In this document: positions 51,492 through 60,620 of the stretch, piece after piece | Layout: the number at the start of each line of letters is the position of its first letter | Numbering within the stretch: the first letter of the stretch is position 1 | NCBI GenBank assembly: GCA_965247395.1 | Contig: OZ252012.1 | Span: 1,674,001 to 1,738,000, forward strand | Length of the DNA stretch: 64,000 nucleotides | Source of the DNA: CAYRJD01 sp965247395 | Lineage (GTDB): Bacteria; Actinomycetota; Acidimicrobiia; Acidimicrobiales; Poriferisodalaceae | Reading direction: 5' to 3' | Made by a program: the position numbers and the translations under genes | Notes under the pieces: generated by a model | What the model was told of the DNA's origin: nothing | Seen by the model: only the letters and a program-made list of their open reading frames with translations | Database searches by the model: none

Positions 51492-54068
51492 CTACTTGGC
51501 GGGTGCTTCGTCAGCACTATCGCCAGCCGAAATCACCACCAACAGTTCGCCGTTGTCGACCTGACCGCCAACCGTCGCACGCACTTCGGTCACTGTCCCA
51601 TTGCCTGTCGCGGCGATCTGATGCTCCATCTTCATTGCCTCCATCACCAGCAACACCTGCCCAGCCGTCACCGAGTCGCCCTCGGCAACATCAACCAAGA
51701 TGATCTTGCCCGGCATTGGCGCGGTTAGCCCGCCCTCAACCGCATTGGAGTCAAGCGCGGGGAATCGGCTGCGCTGAACAAGAGATACAGAGCCAGCTGG
51801 CCCGTCCACATACCAGTTGTCACCAACAGCGCTGATGCGCCAACTGCCTCGCAAACCTGCGATCTCGGCATCTAGCTCGACGTCGATATCTGCTCGCATC
51901 CGGCCACCATCAATATGACCACTGTCGATCTGGCCGGTGTGTGCTGGCTGGTTGGAGTGAGTCAGATCAGCCAGATAGTTGCGCCCTGCTTGGCCAGCGC
52001 GTCTTGTCTGGGCGTTGTGCCCTATTTGGTTGTTGCGTGAGGTCATGTTCAGTTTGATGATGCGCGCCGTGAAGCCTGCGCCTGTTTCGCCTGGGCTGGC
52101 GCTGCCTGGGTCGCCGTTGCCTGTGCTGGCAGTGTTGTTAGCGCCGTCGTCGCGGCCGGTACCACCACCGTCAGCGTTGCTGTCGCCCGGGTCGCCGTCG
52201 CTTGTGGCGTTGCTGGCAGTGTCGTTGTTGCCTGTGCCGATGCTTAGTTGCCAGCTTTTGTCTCGGTTGTATTTGTAGCTCACCGAAAACTCTTGGTCGC
52301 CGTGCGCTAGCGGCAGCTCCTGGGCTGGCATGGCGCTGTTGCGATAACCGGTCGGCATGAACACAAGAGCGGTGGCGTCGCGGCGATTGCGTGCGGCCGA
52401 CACCAACACCACAGCAGCTGCGGCTGCATGCAGTGCTTTGCTCGCTCTGTCTTGGCTTGCCTGGTCTTGCCCAGCCGCACTCGTGTCACTGCTCGCACCA
52501 GCACCTATGGTCGCTCCCGTTCCAGCAACCGCTCCCGCATTGCCCGCCAGGCCCGTGCGTTCGATGAAGTCGGTGTCAGTGCGTCCCGACAAAAACTCCT
52601 CATGACGCAACGACTCCACCAAGAAGTCTCGATTCGTCACCACACCGCCGATGCGTGTGCGTTCCAACGCCAACGCCAGCCCAAGCGCCGCTTCGTTACG
52701 AGTGGGCGCATGCTTGATGACCTTGGCAAGCATCGGGTCAAACTCCGTGCCGATAACGCTGCCCTGCTCTACGCCAGAATCGAACCGGCCAATCTCAGCT
52801 GGAACCCACACATCCAACGTCCCAGTACTGGGCAAAAATCCAGTGCGAGGGTCTTCTGCGTAAAGCCTTGCCTCGACCGCCCAGCCCGAAAAGCTCAAAT
52901 CATCCTGGCTGTACCCGAGTGGCTCGCCCGCAGCAATGCGAATCTGCTCGCGCACCAGATCAAATCCAGTAATCGCCTCGGTGACGGGATGCTCCACCTG
53001 TAGTCGAGTGTTGATCTCTAAGAAAAAGAACTCCGCATCGTCGCCCTCGCCGGTCAGTAAAAACTCCACGGTTCCGGTTGAGGAATATCCCAGCGTGCCA
53101 ACGGCGGCGAGCGCGGCTTGACTCAGGCGCTCTCGCAATGCCGGTGTCACCGCAGGCGAAGGAGCCTCTTCGATGACCTTCTGATGGCGTCGTTGCACCG
53201 AGCACTCTCGTTCAAAAAAGTGCACCAAGTTGCCGTGTGTGTCGCCCAACACCTGCACCTCGACATGGCGCGGCGCTAGCAGGCAACGTTCGACGAAGAC
53301 AGTGTCGTCGCCGAAAGCGCCAGCGGCTTCGCGACGAGCGGCTGCTATGGAGTCGGCGAGATCGGCCGGGTCGGTAACGATGCGCATGCCTTTACCACCA
53401 CCGCCAGCGCTGGCCTTGACCATCAGCGGATAAGCGCTGCCAGAGCCGGTGTTGTCACTGTCGCTGCCAGCACTGCTGCCGTCTCCACTACCCAGCCCCG
53501 CCGCGGCGAGTTCTTCCTCGCTTGGCACGTCGTTGCTGGTGCCGCCGTTGCTGGCTTTACCGCCCGGGCCGCCGTTGCCACTACCACCTTTGCTACCTGT
53601 GCCGCTAGAGCTGCCTGAGCTGCCAATTCTCAGCGAGGGCAGGGTCGGCACGCCAGCGGCGATCATTGTTTCTTTGGCCGCCAGCTTGTCGCCCATCGCA
53701 GCGATGGCTTCGGGCGGCGGTCCGATCCAAACCAGCCCGGCGTCGATCACCGCTTGAGCGAACTGAGCGTTTTCAGACAAAAACCCATAACCCGGATGAA
53801 CCGCATCGGCTCCGCTCACAGCGGCTGCCGCGAGCAGCTTGGCGATGTCCAGATAGGTCTCGGCTGCGGTGTTTCCGTGCAGCGGCACCGCCAAGTCGGC
53901 TTCGTGAACAAACGGAGCGTGTCGGTCGCCGTCGGCGTAGACGGCAACAGTGGTGCAGCCCATGGCGTGCGCAGAGCGAAAAACTCGTCGTGTGATTTCG
54001 CCGCGATTAGCAACAAGAATGCGCCTGATCGGTCGGCTTGCTTTTGTTTCAGCCATGGTTCCAGCCAT
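51492..54068 (-). CDS. Biotin carboxylase/BCCP alpha subunit of an acyl-CoA carboxylase
   Basis: The 858-residue subunit carboxylates biotin with ATP and bicarbonate. Domains are the N-terminal carboxylase (ILVANRGEITRRVFR, HPGYGFLSEN, ATP-grasp YPLMVKASAGGGGKGM, EINTRLQVEHPVTE), a variable middle and the C-terminal biotinyl domain (VMEAMKMEHQI, biotin Lys about 813). Two odd features: a 60-residue Ser/Gly/Asn insertion (about 149-211) right before the ATP-grasp loop, and Gly/Asn/Asp-rich stretches around 510-680. ATG 54068 (AAGGGG upstream) is preferred over TTG 54077. The beta subunit gene lies 13 bp upstream on the same strand. Confidence 0.93.
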   Translation of the reverse strand: MAGTMAETKASRPIRRILVANRGEITRRVFRSAHAMGCTTVAVYADGDRHAPFVHEADLAVPLHGNTAAETYLDIAKLLAAAAVSGADAVHPGYGFLSENAQFAQAVIDAGLVWIGPPPEAIAAMGDKLAAKETMIAAGVPTLPSLRIGSSGSSSGTGSKGGSGNGGPGGKASNGGTSNDVPSEEELAAAGLGSGDGSSAGSDSDNTGSGSAYPLMVKASAGGGGKGMRIVTDPADLADSIAAARREAAGAFGDDTVFVERCLLAPRHVEVQVLGDTHGNLVHFFERECSVQRRHQKVIEEAPSPAVTPALRERLSQAALAAVGTLGYSSTGTVEFLLTGEGDDAEFFFLEINTRLQVEHPVTEAITGFDLVREQIRIAAGEPLGYSQDDLSFSGWAVEARLYAEDPRTGFLPSTGTLDVWVPAEIGRFDSGVEQGSVIGTEFDPMLAKVIKHAPTRNEAALGLALALERTRIGGVVTNRDFLVESLRHEEFLSGRTDTDFIERTGLAGNAGAVAGTGATIGAGASSDTSAAGQDQASQDRASKALHAAAAAVVLVSAARNRRDATALVFMPTGYRNSAMPAQELPLAHGDQEFSVSYKYNRDKSWQLSIGTGNNDTASNATSDGDPGDSNADGGGTGRDDGANNTASTGNGDPGSASPGETGAGFTARIIKLNMTSRNNQIGHNAQTRRAGQAGRNYLADLTHSNQPAHTGQIDSGHIDGGRMRADIDVELDAEIAGLRGSWRISAVGDNWYVDGPAGSVSLVQRSRFPALDSNAVEGGLTAPMPGKIILVDVAEGDSVTAGQVLLVMEAMKMEHQIAATGNGTVTEVRATVGGQVDNGELLVVISAGDSADEAPAK
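53436..53624 (-). repeat. Low-complexity insertion in the ATP-grasp region of biotin carboxylase
   Basis: About 63 codons of Ser, Gly, Asn and Asp interrupt the normal sequence between GVPTLPSLRIG and the AYPLMVKASAGGGG loop. Homologues have roughly 15-20 residues here. The DNA shows short imprecise repeats rather than one unit. Confidence 0.75.
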
Positions 54069-54081
54069 ATCCACCAACCCC

Positions 54082-55707
54082 TTACATCCGAAAGACGCCG
54101 AACCCGTCGGCGCCTTTCACGTGGTTGTTATGGCACACCGACAGCGACATCGCAATCACATCACGGGTGTCGCGCGGGTCGATAATTCCGTCGTCGGTCA
54201 CGCGCCCAGATGAATACAGCGCCAACGACTTCAGCTCGTGAAAGTGTTCAACCTGCTCGGTGGTCTTGCGGTCGGCTTCCTCGTCAAACTCAATGCCCTT
54301 GCGCAACGCCTGGCCTCGCCGCACCAGCGACATCACTCCAGCGATCTGCTTGGGCCCCATGATGGCGATCTTGGCGGTCGGCCACAGATAGGTAAACCGA
54401 GTGTTAAACCCACGCCCGGACATGCCGTAGTTGCCAGCGCCGTAGCTGTTGCCCAAGATGACGGTGATGTGCGGCACCATCGAATTTGAAACAGCATTGA
54501 TCATCTTCGAGCCGTTTTTGACGATGCCGCCCTGCTCAAAATCTTTACCCACCATGTAGCCGGTGATGTTCTGCAAAAACACCAGCGGGATGTCTTGCTG
54601 GTTGCAGAGCTGAATGAACTGAGTGGCCTTCTCGGAGCTGTCAGAAAACAGCGGACCGTTGTTGCCGAGAAGGCCCACCGGAAATCCGTGAATAGACGCC
54701 CAGCCGCAGATCAAAGTCGTGCCGTAACGCGCCTTGAACTCTTCAAAGCGTGAGCCGTCGGTGATGCGAGCGATCACTTCACGACAATCAATCATCGCTT
54801 GCAGATCACGCGGCATCAGACCGAGCAGCTGCTCCGGGTCGTACACCGGGTCGTCAGCAGGCATCGACGGACCCGGGCCCAGCTTGCGCCAATTCAGATG
54901 AGACACCACCTCACGGCACATGCGAATGGCGTCGGATTCGTCTTCGGCGAAGTAGTCGGCCAGGCCAGACACCTCGGCGTGCATCTGCGCGCCACCCAAG
55001 GTTTCGTCATCAGATTCTTCACCGGTCGCCATTTTCACTAGCGGCGGCCCACCCAAAAACACCTTGGACTGGTTCTTGATGAAGATGTTGTAGTCGCTCA
55101 TGCCTGGCTGGTAAGCGCCGCCGGCGGTCGAGCTACCGAACACGACCGCAACAGAGGGAATGCCCATCTTTGAAAGTTCGGTTACGTCATAAAACAGCCG
55201 ACCGGATTCGGAGAAGTGGTCGGTTTGCTCCAACATTTGCCGTTGCGGATCTTCGTCGCCGCGCAGGTCGCCACCGGCCGACTCGACTAGCTGCACATAC
55301 GGCATCCGGTTTTCACGAGCGATCTGGATGGCACGCATTAATTTGCGGCCAGCAAAGGAAGTCATGGCGCCGCCAAGCACGGTGGGATCGTTGCCTTCGA
55401 TCATGCATTCGGTGCCGTTAATCACACCGATGCCCATCACCAAACCCCCGCCGATGGTGTATTTGGAGCAGTAGCCAGCTAGCGAGGAGATCTCAAAAAA
55501 CGGCGAGTCGCGGTCTACCAGCAGCGAGATGCGCTCTCGCACGGGCTTCTTTTCACGTGAGCGCATGCGATCCATGGCCGCTTGTCCGCCACCCTCGGCA
55601 GCGGTTTGTTGCAGCTCGTCGATTTCGTCTAGCTGCTCGACCATGTCGTCGCAGTTCTTGGTGAACCAATCGGCGGTGGTGTCGATGAAAGAGCGCAGGA
55701 CCGGCAA
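54082..55707 (-). CDS. Acyl-CoA carboxylase beta (carboxyltransferase) subunit
   Basis: A 541-residue carboxyltransferase that moves CO2 from carboxybiotin to an acyl-CoA. The crotonase-like halves are visible: GAMTSFAGRKLMRAIQIARENRMPYVQLVESAGGD, VFGSSTAGGAYQPGMSDYNIF, FLGGPPLVKMATGE, and in the C-terminal half FLQNITGYMVGKDFEQGGIVKNGSKMI, SYGAGNYGMSGRGF and FLWPTAKI-like sequence. The first and last of these resemble methylcrotonyl- or geranyl-CoA carboxylase beta. It partners with the alpha subunit 13 bp downstream. The start is a TTG at 55707. A palindrome at 55745-55762 lies just upstream. Confidence 0.92.
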   Translation of the reverse strand: MPVLRSFIDTTADWFTKNCDDMVEQLDEIDELQQTAAEGGGQAAMDRMRSREKKPVRERISLLVDRDSPFFEISSLAGYCSKYTIGGGLVMGIGVINGTECMIEGNDPTVLGGAMTSFAGRKLMRAIQIARENRMPYVQLVESAGGDLRGDEDPQRQMLEQTDHFSESGRLFYDVTELSKMGIPSVAVVFGSSTAGGAYQPGMSDYNIFIKNQSKVFLGGPPLVKMATGEESDDETLGGAQMHAEVSGLADYFAEDESDAIRMCREVVSHLNWRKLGPGPSMPADDPVYDPEQLLGLMPRDLQAMIDCREVIARITDGSRFEEFKARYGTTLICGWASIHGFPVGLLGNNGPLFSDSSEKATQFIQLCNQQDIPLVFLQNITGYMVGKDFEQGGIVKNGSKMINAVSNSMVPHITVILGNSYGAGNYGMSGRGFNTRFTYLWPTAKIAIMGPKQIAGVMSLVRRGQALRKGIEFDEEADRKTTEQVEHFHELKSLALYSSGRVTDDGIIDPRDTRDVIAMSLSVCHNNHVKGADGFGVFRM

Positions 55708-55744
55708 ATGAACTACTCCGTGAGGTTTGCGACTGTTTGCGATT

Positions 55745-55762
55745 ATTCGCTAATCAGCGAAT
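55745..55762. promoter_or_regulatory. Perfect inverted repeat upstream of the carboxylase operon
   Basis: ATTCGCT (55745-55751) and AGCGAAT (55756-55762) form a perfect 7-bp inverted repeat around a 4-bp centre. It sits 38 bp upstream of the beta-subunit start and about 100 bp before the divergent O-methyltransferase start. That is a natural place for an operator controlling either; no regulator gene is adjacent. Confidence 0.45.
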
Positions 55763-55861
55763 GTCGCGGCTGGCATTTTGCTACATCGCAGCCCGTATCG
55801 CACCCTGAGCACCGACCTGGAGCGATTACAGCCAGCCCAACGCTCAATACCCTGCGACAGC

Positions 55862-56623
55862 GTGAGCGACACAGACGCCTTCGTTTTGGCAGATATTGCG
55901 GCCTACGCCGCCCAGAATTCGTTAACTCCCGACGAGCTACAACTAGCGCTAATCGCTGAAACCAAACAGCTAGGTGGCATCTCCCGCATGCAGATCGGTG
56001 CGCTGCAAGGCGCATTTATGAGCGTGCTGACCGCCGCACTTTCTCCGCAGTTTGCGGTGGAGATTGGCACATTCACCGGTTACTCGTCGCTAGCGGTGGC
56101 GCGCTACCTACCGCCAAACGGCCGAATGTTGTGCTGCGATATTTCGCAGGAGTGGACAGCGATAGCCAAGCGTTACTGGGCTCAAGCCGGAGTAGACGAC
56201 AAGATCGAGCTACGGCTTGCACCCGCATTGGACACCCTGGCCGGGCGAACGGGACCTGGGTTGGCCGACTATCCGCTCGTTGATTTGGCGTTTATCGACG
56301 CAGACAAGACCAACTACACCAACTACTACGAGGCGCTAATACCGCGGCTTTCGCCACGTGGCGTGATCTTGGTGGACAACGTGCTTTGGAGCGGGCAGGT
56401 ACTGGACAACGGCGAAACGAGCACCGACACGAGCACCGGGGCCAGCACCGACACTGCGGCTTTGCGAAGCTTCAACGAGTATGTGAAATCCGACTCAAGA
56501 GTGCATGCGGTGATGTTGCCTATCGGCGATGGCCTGACGATGATCACTTTGGTGGGGGACACTTTGATGGACGACACAGCTGCAGCCTCTGAGGGTCAAG
56601 CTCTTCCCGCAGCGGCGCTGTGA
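55862..56623 (+). CDS. O-methyltransferase (class I, SAM-dependent)
   Basis: A 253-residue protein of the caffeoyl-CoA/catechol O-methyltransferase family: QIGALQGAFMSVL, the SAM-binding EIGTFTGYSSLAVAR, LCCDISQEWTAIAKRYW, FIDADKTNYTNYYEAL and ILVDNVLWSGQVLD. A Ser/Thr/Asp insertion (GETSTDTSTGASTDTA) sits after this last motif. GTG 55862 is chosen because homologues begin MSDTDxF; upstream codons to 55778 add non-homologous sequence. It overlaps the next gene's GTG by four bases, indicating coupling. Confidence 0.88.
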   Translation: MSDTDAFVLADIAAYAAQNSLTPDELQLALIAETKQLGGISRMQIGALQGAFMSVLTAALSPQFAVEIGTFTGYSSLAVARYLPPNGRMLCCDISQEWTAIAKRYWAQAGVDDKIELRLAPALDTLAGRTGPGLADYPLVDLAFIDADKTNYTNYYEALIPRLSPRGVILVDNVLWSGQVLDNGETSTDTSTGASTDTAALRSFNEYVKSDSRVHAVMLPIGDGLTMITLVGDTLMDDTAAASEGQALPAAAL

Positions 56624-57450
56624 GTTCCAAACCCGTCCCGCCAGCAACCCCGGCGGAGCCATCAAACTCGTGGGCTCGCATTGTCAAACCGCTTGAGCGC
56701 TCCGACGTTGACCGGCGTTATCAGCTTTGGGTTAGCCCGCCGCCGGGCTACGACCCTTCACGCAGCTATCCGCTGATCTTCTGCCTGGATGCTCCGTGGA
56801 CTTTCGGCACCGCTACCGATGTGGCGAGGTTGCTTGGGCTGGGCAAGCAAATCCCACGAGCCATAGTCGTCGGCGTCGCTCACGACACCGATGGTCGTGA
56901 CGTGTTGGAGCAAAGGGTGATTGATTTCTCGATCACTCCGGCCACGCCACACCCTGTGACCGGAGTGAAAACACCTGCCGAACAGCTAGGAGGTGCGGAG
57001 GCTTTTCGTGTCTGGCTGGCCGAGGTGGTGCTGCCTCAGCTGCGGTCGGAGTATTCCGTTAGCACCGTCACGTTTGTGGGGCATTCGCTTAGCGCGCTGT
57101 TTGGAGCGCATGTGTTGTTGACAGCTTGCGAGATGTTTGATGGGTATCTGCTGGCTAGCACGTCTGTGTGGTGGGACGACAAGGTGCTGCTAGAGCGTGA
57201 GGCGCAGTTTGCAGCCACTGGTGCTGGCTTGCCGGTGAAGGTCTATATGTCGATGGGGGCGCAAGAGACCGACGAGTTGTCGGCTCAGCCGGAGTTTCAT
57301 CGGCAGCTTGCGGGCCGGAACTATGACGGGCTTGAGTTGGAGTGGGACTGCTTTGAGAAAGAGAACCACTCTTCGGTCGTAAATGCGGCAATTAGTCGTG
57401 GGCTGCGATTCTTGCTGGCCGACCCAAACCTCCAGCCTCCCAGCCTCTAG
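56620..57450 (+). CDS. Alpha/beta hydrolase (esterase, COG2819-like)
   Basis: A 276-residue predicted esterase of the Fes/IroE-like or COG2819 alpha/beta hydrolase group. Nucleophile elbow GHSLSALFGAHVLL, the early strand YPLIFCLDAPWTFGTA and a late ENHSSVV (His) are present. A signal peptide is absent, so it acts in the cytoplasm. GTG 56620 overlaps the stop of the O-methyltransferase gene. The substrate is unknown. Confidence 0.85.
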   Translation: MSSKPVPPATPAEPSNSWARIVKPLERSDVDRRYQLWVSPPPGYDPSRSYPLIFCLDAPWTFGTATDVARLLGLGKQIPRAIVVGVAHDTDGRDVLEQRVIDFSITPATPHPVTGVKTPAEQLGGAEAFRVWLAEVVLPQLRSEYSVSTVTFVGHSLSALFGAHVLLTACEMFDGYLLASTSVWWDDKVLLEREAQFAATGAGLPVKVYMSMGAQETDELSAQPEFHRQLAGRNYDGLELEWDCFEKENHSSVVNAAISRGLRFLLADPNLQPPSL

Positions 57451-57552
57451 ACAGTATTTAGCAAGCATTCATCACACTGTGACTTACCGCAGGCGGGGGC
57501 TCTGCAGGCACTTTCTTGGCACGCCAATGCACATTTGCGGCAAAATGCGTGT

Positions 57553-58773
57553 ATGTCTCCAAACACCGCAACCGACAACAGCACCACCAGCACTGACAGC
57601 AACACCACCGCCACCACCGATAGCACCCGCTCACTAAGCGGCCCGCTCGCCAGCAACGGCACCGTGCCGGTCTATGACTCTGACGCCCACATCGCCGAAC
57701 CACCGTCGGTGTGGCAGGAATACGCCGATCCAAAGTTCCGTGATCTGGTGATGCAATGCCGCATTAGTTCCTCTAACGGCACCAAGGTTGACGCAGCGTT
57801 TGCCGAAGGCAAGAAGCTCCGCAACGGCATCGCTCCCGCCTGCATCCCGCACGCTTACGGCACCGACGTCACCTGGGACGACATCGTGCCCGGCAGCTAC
57901 GACCCCGCTGAGCGGCTCAAGGTAATGGACGCCGAGGGGTTGTCTGCCGCCCTGATGTTTCCGTCGCTGCACCTGCTGTCGGGTGACATCGTTGACGGTG
58001 ACGTAGCCGTCGCCAACGCGCGCGCATACAACCGCTGGATGGCCGATTTTGTGTCTGAAAATCCTGAGCGGTTGTTTGGCATGGGTGTGTGTCCGCTGCA
58101 ATCGCCAGACGAAGCGGTGACGATCATCACCGAATGTGCGGAGGGTGGAATGACGGGCATAACTTTTCGCCCCGAGCGCTACGGCGGCATGGAACTATTC
58201 GCACCGGAGATGGACAAGGTGTGGGCGGCAGCCGAAGACTGCGACCTAACCGTTGGCGTTCACGGCAGCTTCGGATCATCCATGCCGAGCTTCGCAAAGA
58301 CCCGATACGACAACCAGTTCTTCGTTCACATGGTGTGCCATCCGTTTGAGCAGATGGCTTCGGTGATGGAAGTGGTAGCCAGTGGCATTTTGGACGACCA
58401 TCCCAAGCTACGGGTGGGGTTTTTCGAATCGGGACTGGGTTGGCTGCCGTATTGGTTGGACCGGTTGGACGAGCACAAAGAAGCCATGCCGCACCTGGTG
58501 CCACGCCTGAAACGCGAACCGACGGAGATTTTCTCATCACAGTGTTTTGTGACGATGGAAGCGGTTGAGGGCGAGGCGTTTGAGCAGGTGGCGCAGATGG
58601 GTTTGGCGCACACCGTGGTATGGGGTTCGGACTATCCGCATTACGACTGCACATACCCGGGTGCGCTAGCCGAGCTTGACGAAACGTTTGACAGCTTCGA
58701 AGATGAGAAGCTGCGTGCGCAGCGCAACGAGGTGGTGTACACCAATGCGCGACGATTCATGGGCTTGAGCTAA
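57553..58773 (+). CDS. Amidohydrolase family protein (COG2159, ACMSD-like)
   Basis: A 406-residue metal-dependent hydrolase with a TIM barrel of the COG2159/amidohydrolase-2 group. Asp-Ala-His at YDSDAHIAEPPSVWQ, His in VGVHGSFGSSM, MVCHPFEQM and the C-terminal metal Asp in WGSDYPHYDCTYPG are all found. Such proteins decarboxylate or hydrolyse aromatic-derived acids. The first 30 residues are Thr/Asn/Ser-rich. ATG 57553 is preferred over TTG 57535. The gene overlaps the next one (TAATG), forming a unit with dienelactone hydrolase. Confidence 0.92.
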   Translation: MSPNTATDNSTTSTDSNTTATTDSTRSLSGPLASNGTVPVYDSDAHIAEPPSVWQEYADPKFRDLVMQCRISSSNGTKVDAAFAEGKKLRNGIAPACIPHAYGTDVTWDDIVPGSYDPAERLKVMDAEGLSAALMFPSLHLLSGDIVDGDVAVANARAYNRWMADFVSENPERLFGMGVCPLQSPDEAVTIITECAEGGMTGITFRPERYGGMELFAPEMDKVWAAAEDCDLTVGVHGSFGSSMPSFAKTRYDNQFFVHMVCHPFEQMASVMEVVASGILDDHPKLRVGFFESGLGWLPYWLDRLDEHKEAMPHLVPRLKREPTEIFSSQCFVTMEAVEGEAFEQVAQMGLAHTVVWGSDYPHYDCTYPGALAELDETFDSFEDEKLRAQRNEVVYTNARRFMGLS

Positions 58774-59522
58774 TGCCTGAGATACAGAGCGAAACAATCA
58801 CACTGACAGCGGCTGACGGCACCGAGTTCAGCGCATACAAGGCTGAGCCAGCGCAACAGCAAGGTGCGGGTGCAGCCGAAGGCGACCAGGTAGAGGGTGG
58901 CGCAGTCGGTGGAGGCGCAGTCGGTGGAGGGATAGTCGTGGTGCAGGAGATATTCGGCGTAAACGACCACATCCGGTCTGTAGCCGACGGTTACGCCGCC
59001 GAGGGCTATCTGGCGATCGCTCCGGCTTTGTTTGACCGCGTGGAGCCAGGAGTGGAGTTGGGCTACGACGTTGACGGCCGAGACAAGGGCGTGGAAATCG
59101 CCTTTAAGGGCTTGACGATGGACGGCGTAATGGCCGATGTGTCAGCAGCCGCTCAGGTCGCAGCCGAAGCAGGGTCGGTTGGCATAGTCGGTTATTGCTG
59201 GGGCGGATCGATTTGCTACGCGGCTGCGGCTCGCTTAGCCGACCAGATTTCAGCGGCTTCGGGCTATTACGGCGGACAGATCATGCCGCACATTGACGAG
59301 CAGCCAGCTGTGCCTTTGATGCTGCATTTCGGCAGCGAGGATGCGGGCATTCCATTGGACGATGTGAAAGCCATTGCTGATCATTGGCCACACGTAGATG
59401 TGCACATTTACGAAGGCGCCGACCATGGCTTCAACTGTGATGCGCGTGCCAGCTTTCATCCCGAAGCTTCGGCATTAGCCAAGGAACGCACCTTGAGCCT
59501 TTTCGCAGAGTTTTTACGCTAA
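58773..59522 (+). CDS. Dienelactone hydrolase family protein
   Basis: A 249-residue alpha/beta hydrolase of the DLH family, which opens lactones in aromatic degradation (classically carboxymethylenebutenolidase). The catalytic triad fits: Cys142 in GYCWGG, Asp190 in FGSEDAGIP, His218 in GADHGFNC, and Glu59 of QEIFG interacts with the Cys. A Gly/Val/Ala-rich insertion GGAVGGGAVGGG (about residues 42-53, encoded by a tandem repeat) lengthens an early loop. The ATG overlaps the amidohydrolase stop, so both act together, likely on ring-cleavage intermediates. Confidence 0.92.
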   Translation: MPEIQSETITLTAADGTEFSAYKAEPAQQQGAGAAEGDQVEGGAVGGGAVGGGIVVVQEIFGVNDHIRSVADGYAAEGYLAIAPALFDRVEPGVELGYDVDGRDKGVEIAFKGLTMDGVMADVSAAAQVAAEAGSVGIVGYCWGGSICYAAAARLADQISAASGYYGGQIMPHIDEQPAVPLMLHFGSEDAGIPLDDVKAIADHWPHVDVHIYEGADHGFNCDARASFHPEASALAKERTLSLFAEFLR

Positions 59523-59551
59523 CTACGTCTCTTCGCTAGCCACGTCTCTGC

Positions 59552-59594
59552 GCTAGCTGCTAGCTAGCAAGGCCAGTTAGTAAAAGCAGCTAGC
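59552..59594. repeat. 10-bp inverted repeat between convergent genes
   Basis: GCTAGCTGCT (59552-59561) and AGCAGCTAGC (59585-59594) are perfect complements with a 23-nt loop. The right arm overlaps the stop region of the minus-strand gene. No U tract follows on either strand; a weak bidirectional terminator is possible. Confidence 0.4.
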
Positions 59595-60516
59595 CGTCGA
59601 GCAACACCACGCCCTGATCAACCGCGGGGCTGCCGTCTTCGGTTAGCACCTGGAAGCGCACCGCTCGCTGCAGGTCCTGCCCCAGCACCCACTCCACCTC
59701 ATCGTGTATTCGCACGGTCAGCGTTGAAGGCATCAACACCATCGCCGCAAATCGTCCGCAGATGCGTCTCACTAGCTCGGGTTGACCGGGAGCCAACTCA
59801 CGCAGCACCGCTGACACACCCAACGCCAGAGTCGCGGTGCCATGCAAGATGATCGCTGGCAGCCCGGCCTTCTCAGCTACCGCAGCGTCTGTGTGAATCG
59901 GATTCCAAATGCGCGCACCCTCGGTGTAGTTGTGCGCAGCGTTAGCAGGCACGGGCACCGCAATGTCTGCCAGCGGAGTTTCAGGCAGTGCACCCTCCGA
60001 GCCCTTCTCGTTCAGCGAACCAAGTTCTTCCCATAGCGGCGCAGGTGCGTCAAGGTCGGGTCGATTCTCGCCAGATGTCTCCACGCCCAGATGAATGCCG
60101 CCCTGGTAGGTGGTGCAGATCGGTTGCCCGTCAGCGTCGGTCGTCTCTAAGCGCAGGGTGGAATACGCGCCAGGTTTGCGCTGCTCCACACCGGCGTAGG
60201 TGAGTGAAGTGGTGAGCGTGTCGCCTGGACGCACCAGCCGATGCACGATCATGTCATGGGTGGAATGCACCGATCGCCGTGTCTCATCTGGAGTAATGCC
60301 CCAATCCGCTGAGCGCTCTCGCCCCGACACGATCACGGGCCATTCAACGCACACCGGAAACACCGGATGCGCCATCACACCTTCGGTGCGACGAGTGTCT
60401 AGATAACAGGGATCGGTGTCACCCAACGAGGCGCTGTAAGACATTGTCCAGCGGGCGTCCACCTCGTGCGTGATCGGATCGATCGTGTCGCCAACCATGT
60501 CGGTAGGAACTGGCAT
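59590..60516 (-). CDS. Double hot-dog acyl-CoA dehydratase (FAS1-like/MaoC-like)
   Basis: A 308-residue protein with two hot-dog folds. The N-terminal half resembles the FAS1-like dehydratase domain (SASLGDTDPCYLD, HPVFPVCVEWPV, HSTHDMIVHRLVRPGDTL). The C-terminal half has the MaoC hydratase-like segment NYTEGARIWNPIHTDAAVAEKAGLPAIILHGTATL, with the conserved Asn-Pro-Ile-His-x-Asp. Members hydrate or dehydrate enoyl/3-hydroxyacyl-CoA. It is convergent with dienelactone hydrolase and divergent from the acyltransferase gene. Start ATG 60516 follows GGAG (read on the minus strand). Confidence 0.9.
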   Translation of the reverse strand: MPVPTDMVGDTIDPITHEVDARWTMSYSASLGDTDPCYLDTRRTEGVMAHPVFPVCVEWPVIVSGRERSADWGITPDETRRSVHSTHDMIVHRLVRPGDTLTTSLTYAGVEQRKPGAYSTLRLETTDADGQPICTTYQGGIHLGVETSGENRPDLDAPAPLWEELGSLNEKGSEGALPETPLADIAVPVPANAAHNYTEGARIWNPIHTDAAVAEKAGLPAIILHGTATLALGVSAVLRELAPGQPELVRRICGRFAAMVLMPSTLTVRIHDEVEWVLGQDLQRAVRFQVLTEDGSPAVDQGVVLLDG

Positions 60517-60620
60517 CTAAATCTCCTTACGTGCGAGCTATTTTGCCTGGATCCGCTCAAAACTTCCAGCGGAGCCAGAAACTTCTCGTGAGAACTTCTT
60601 ACGGGGCTAGCTTCACACCC

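Noticed and set aside
51979..54213. Plus-strand Pro/Ser/Leu-rich open frames opposite the biotin carboxylase
   Set aside because: They mirror the low-complexity Ser/Gly/Asn insertions of the real minus-strand gene.
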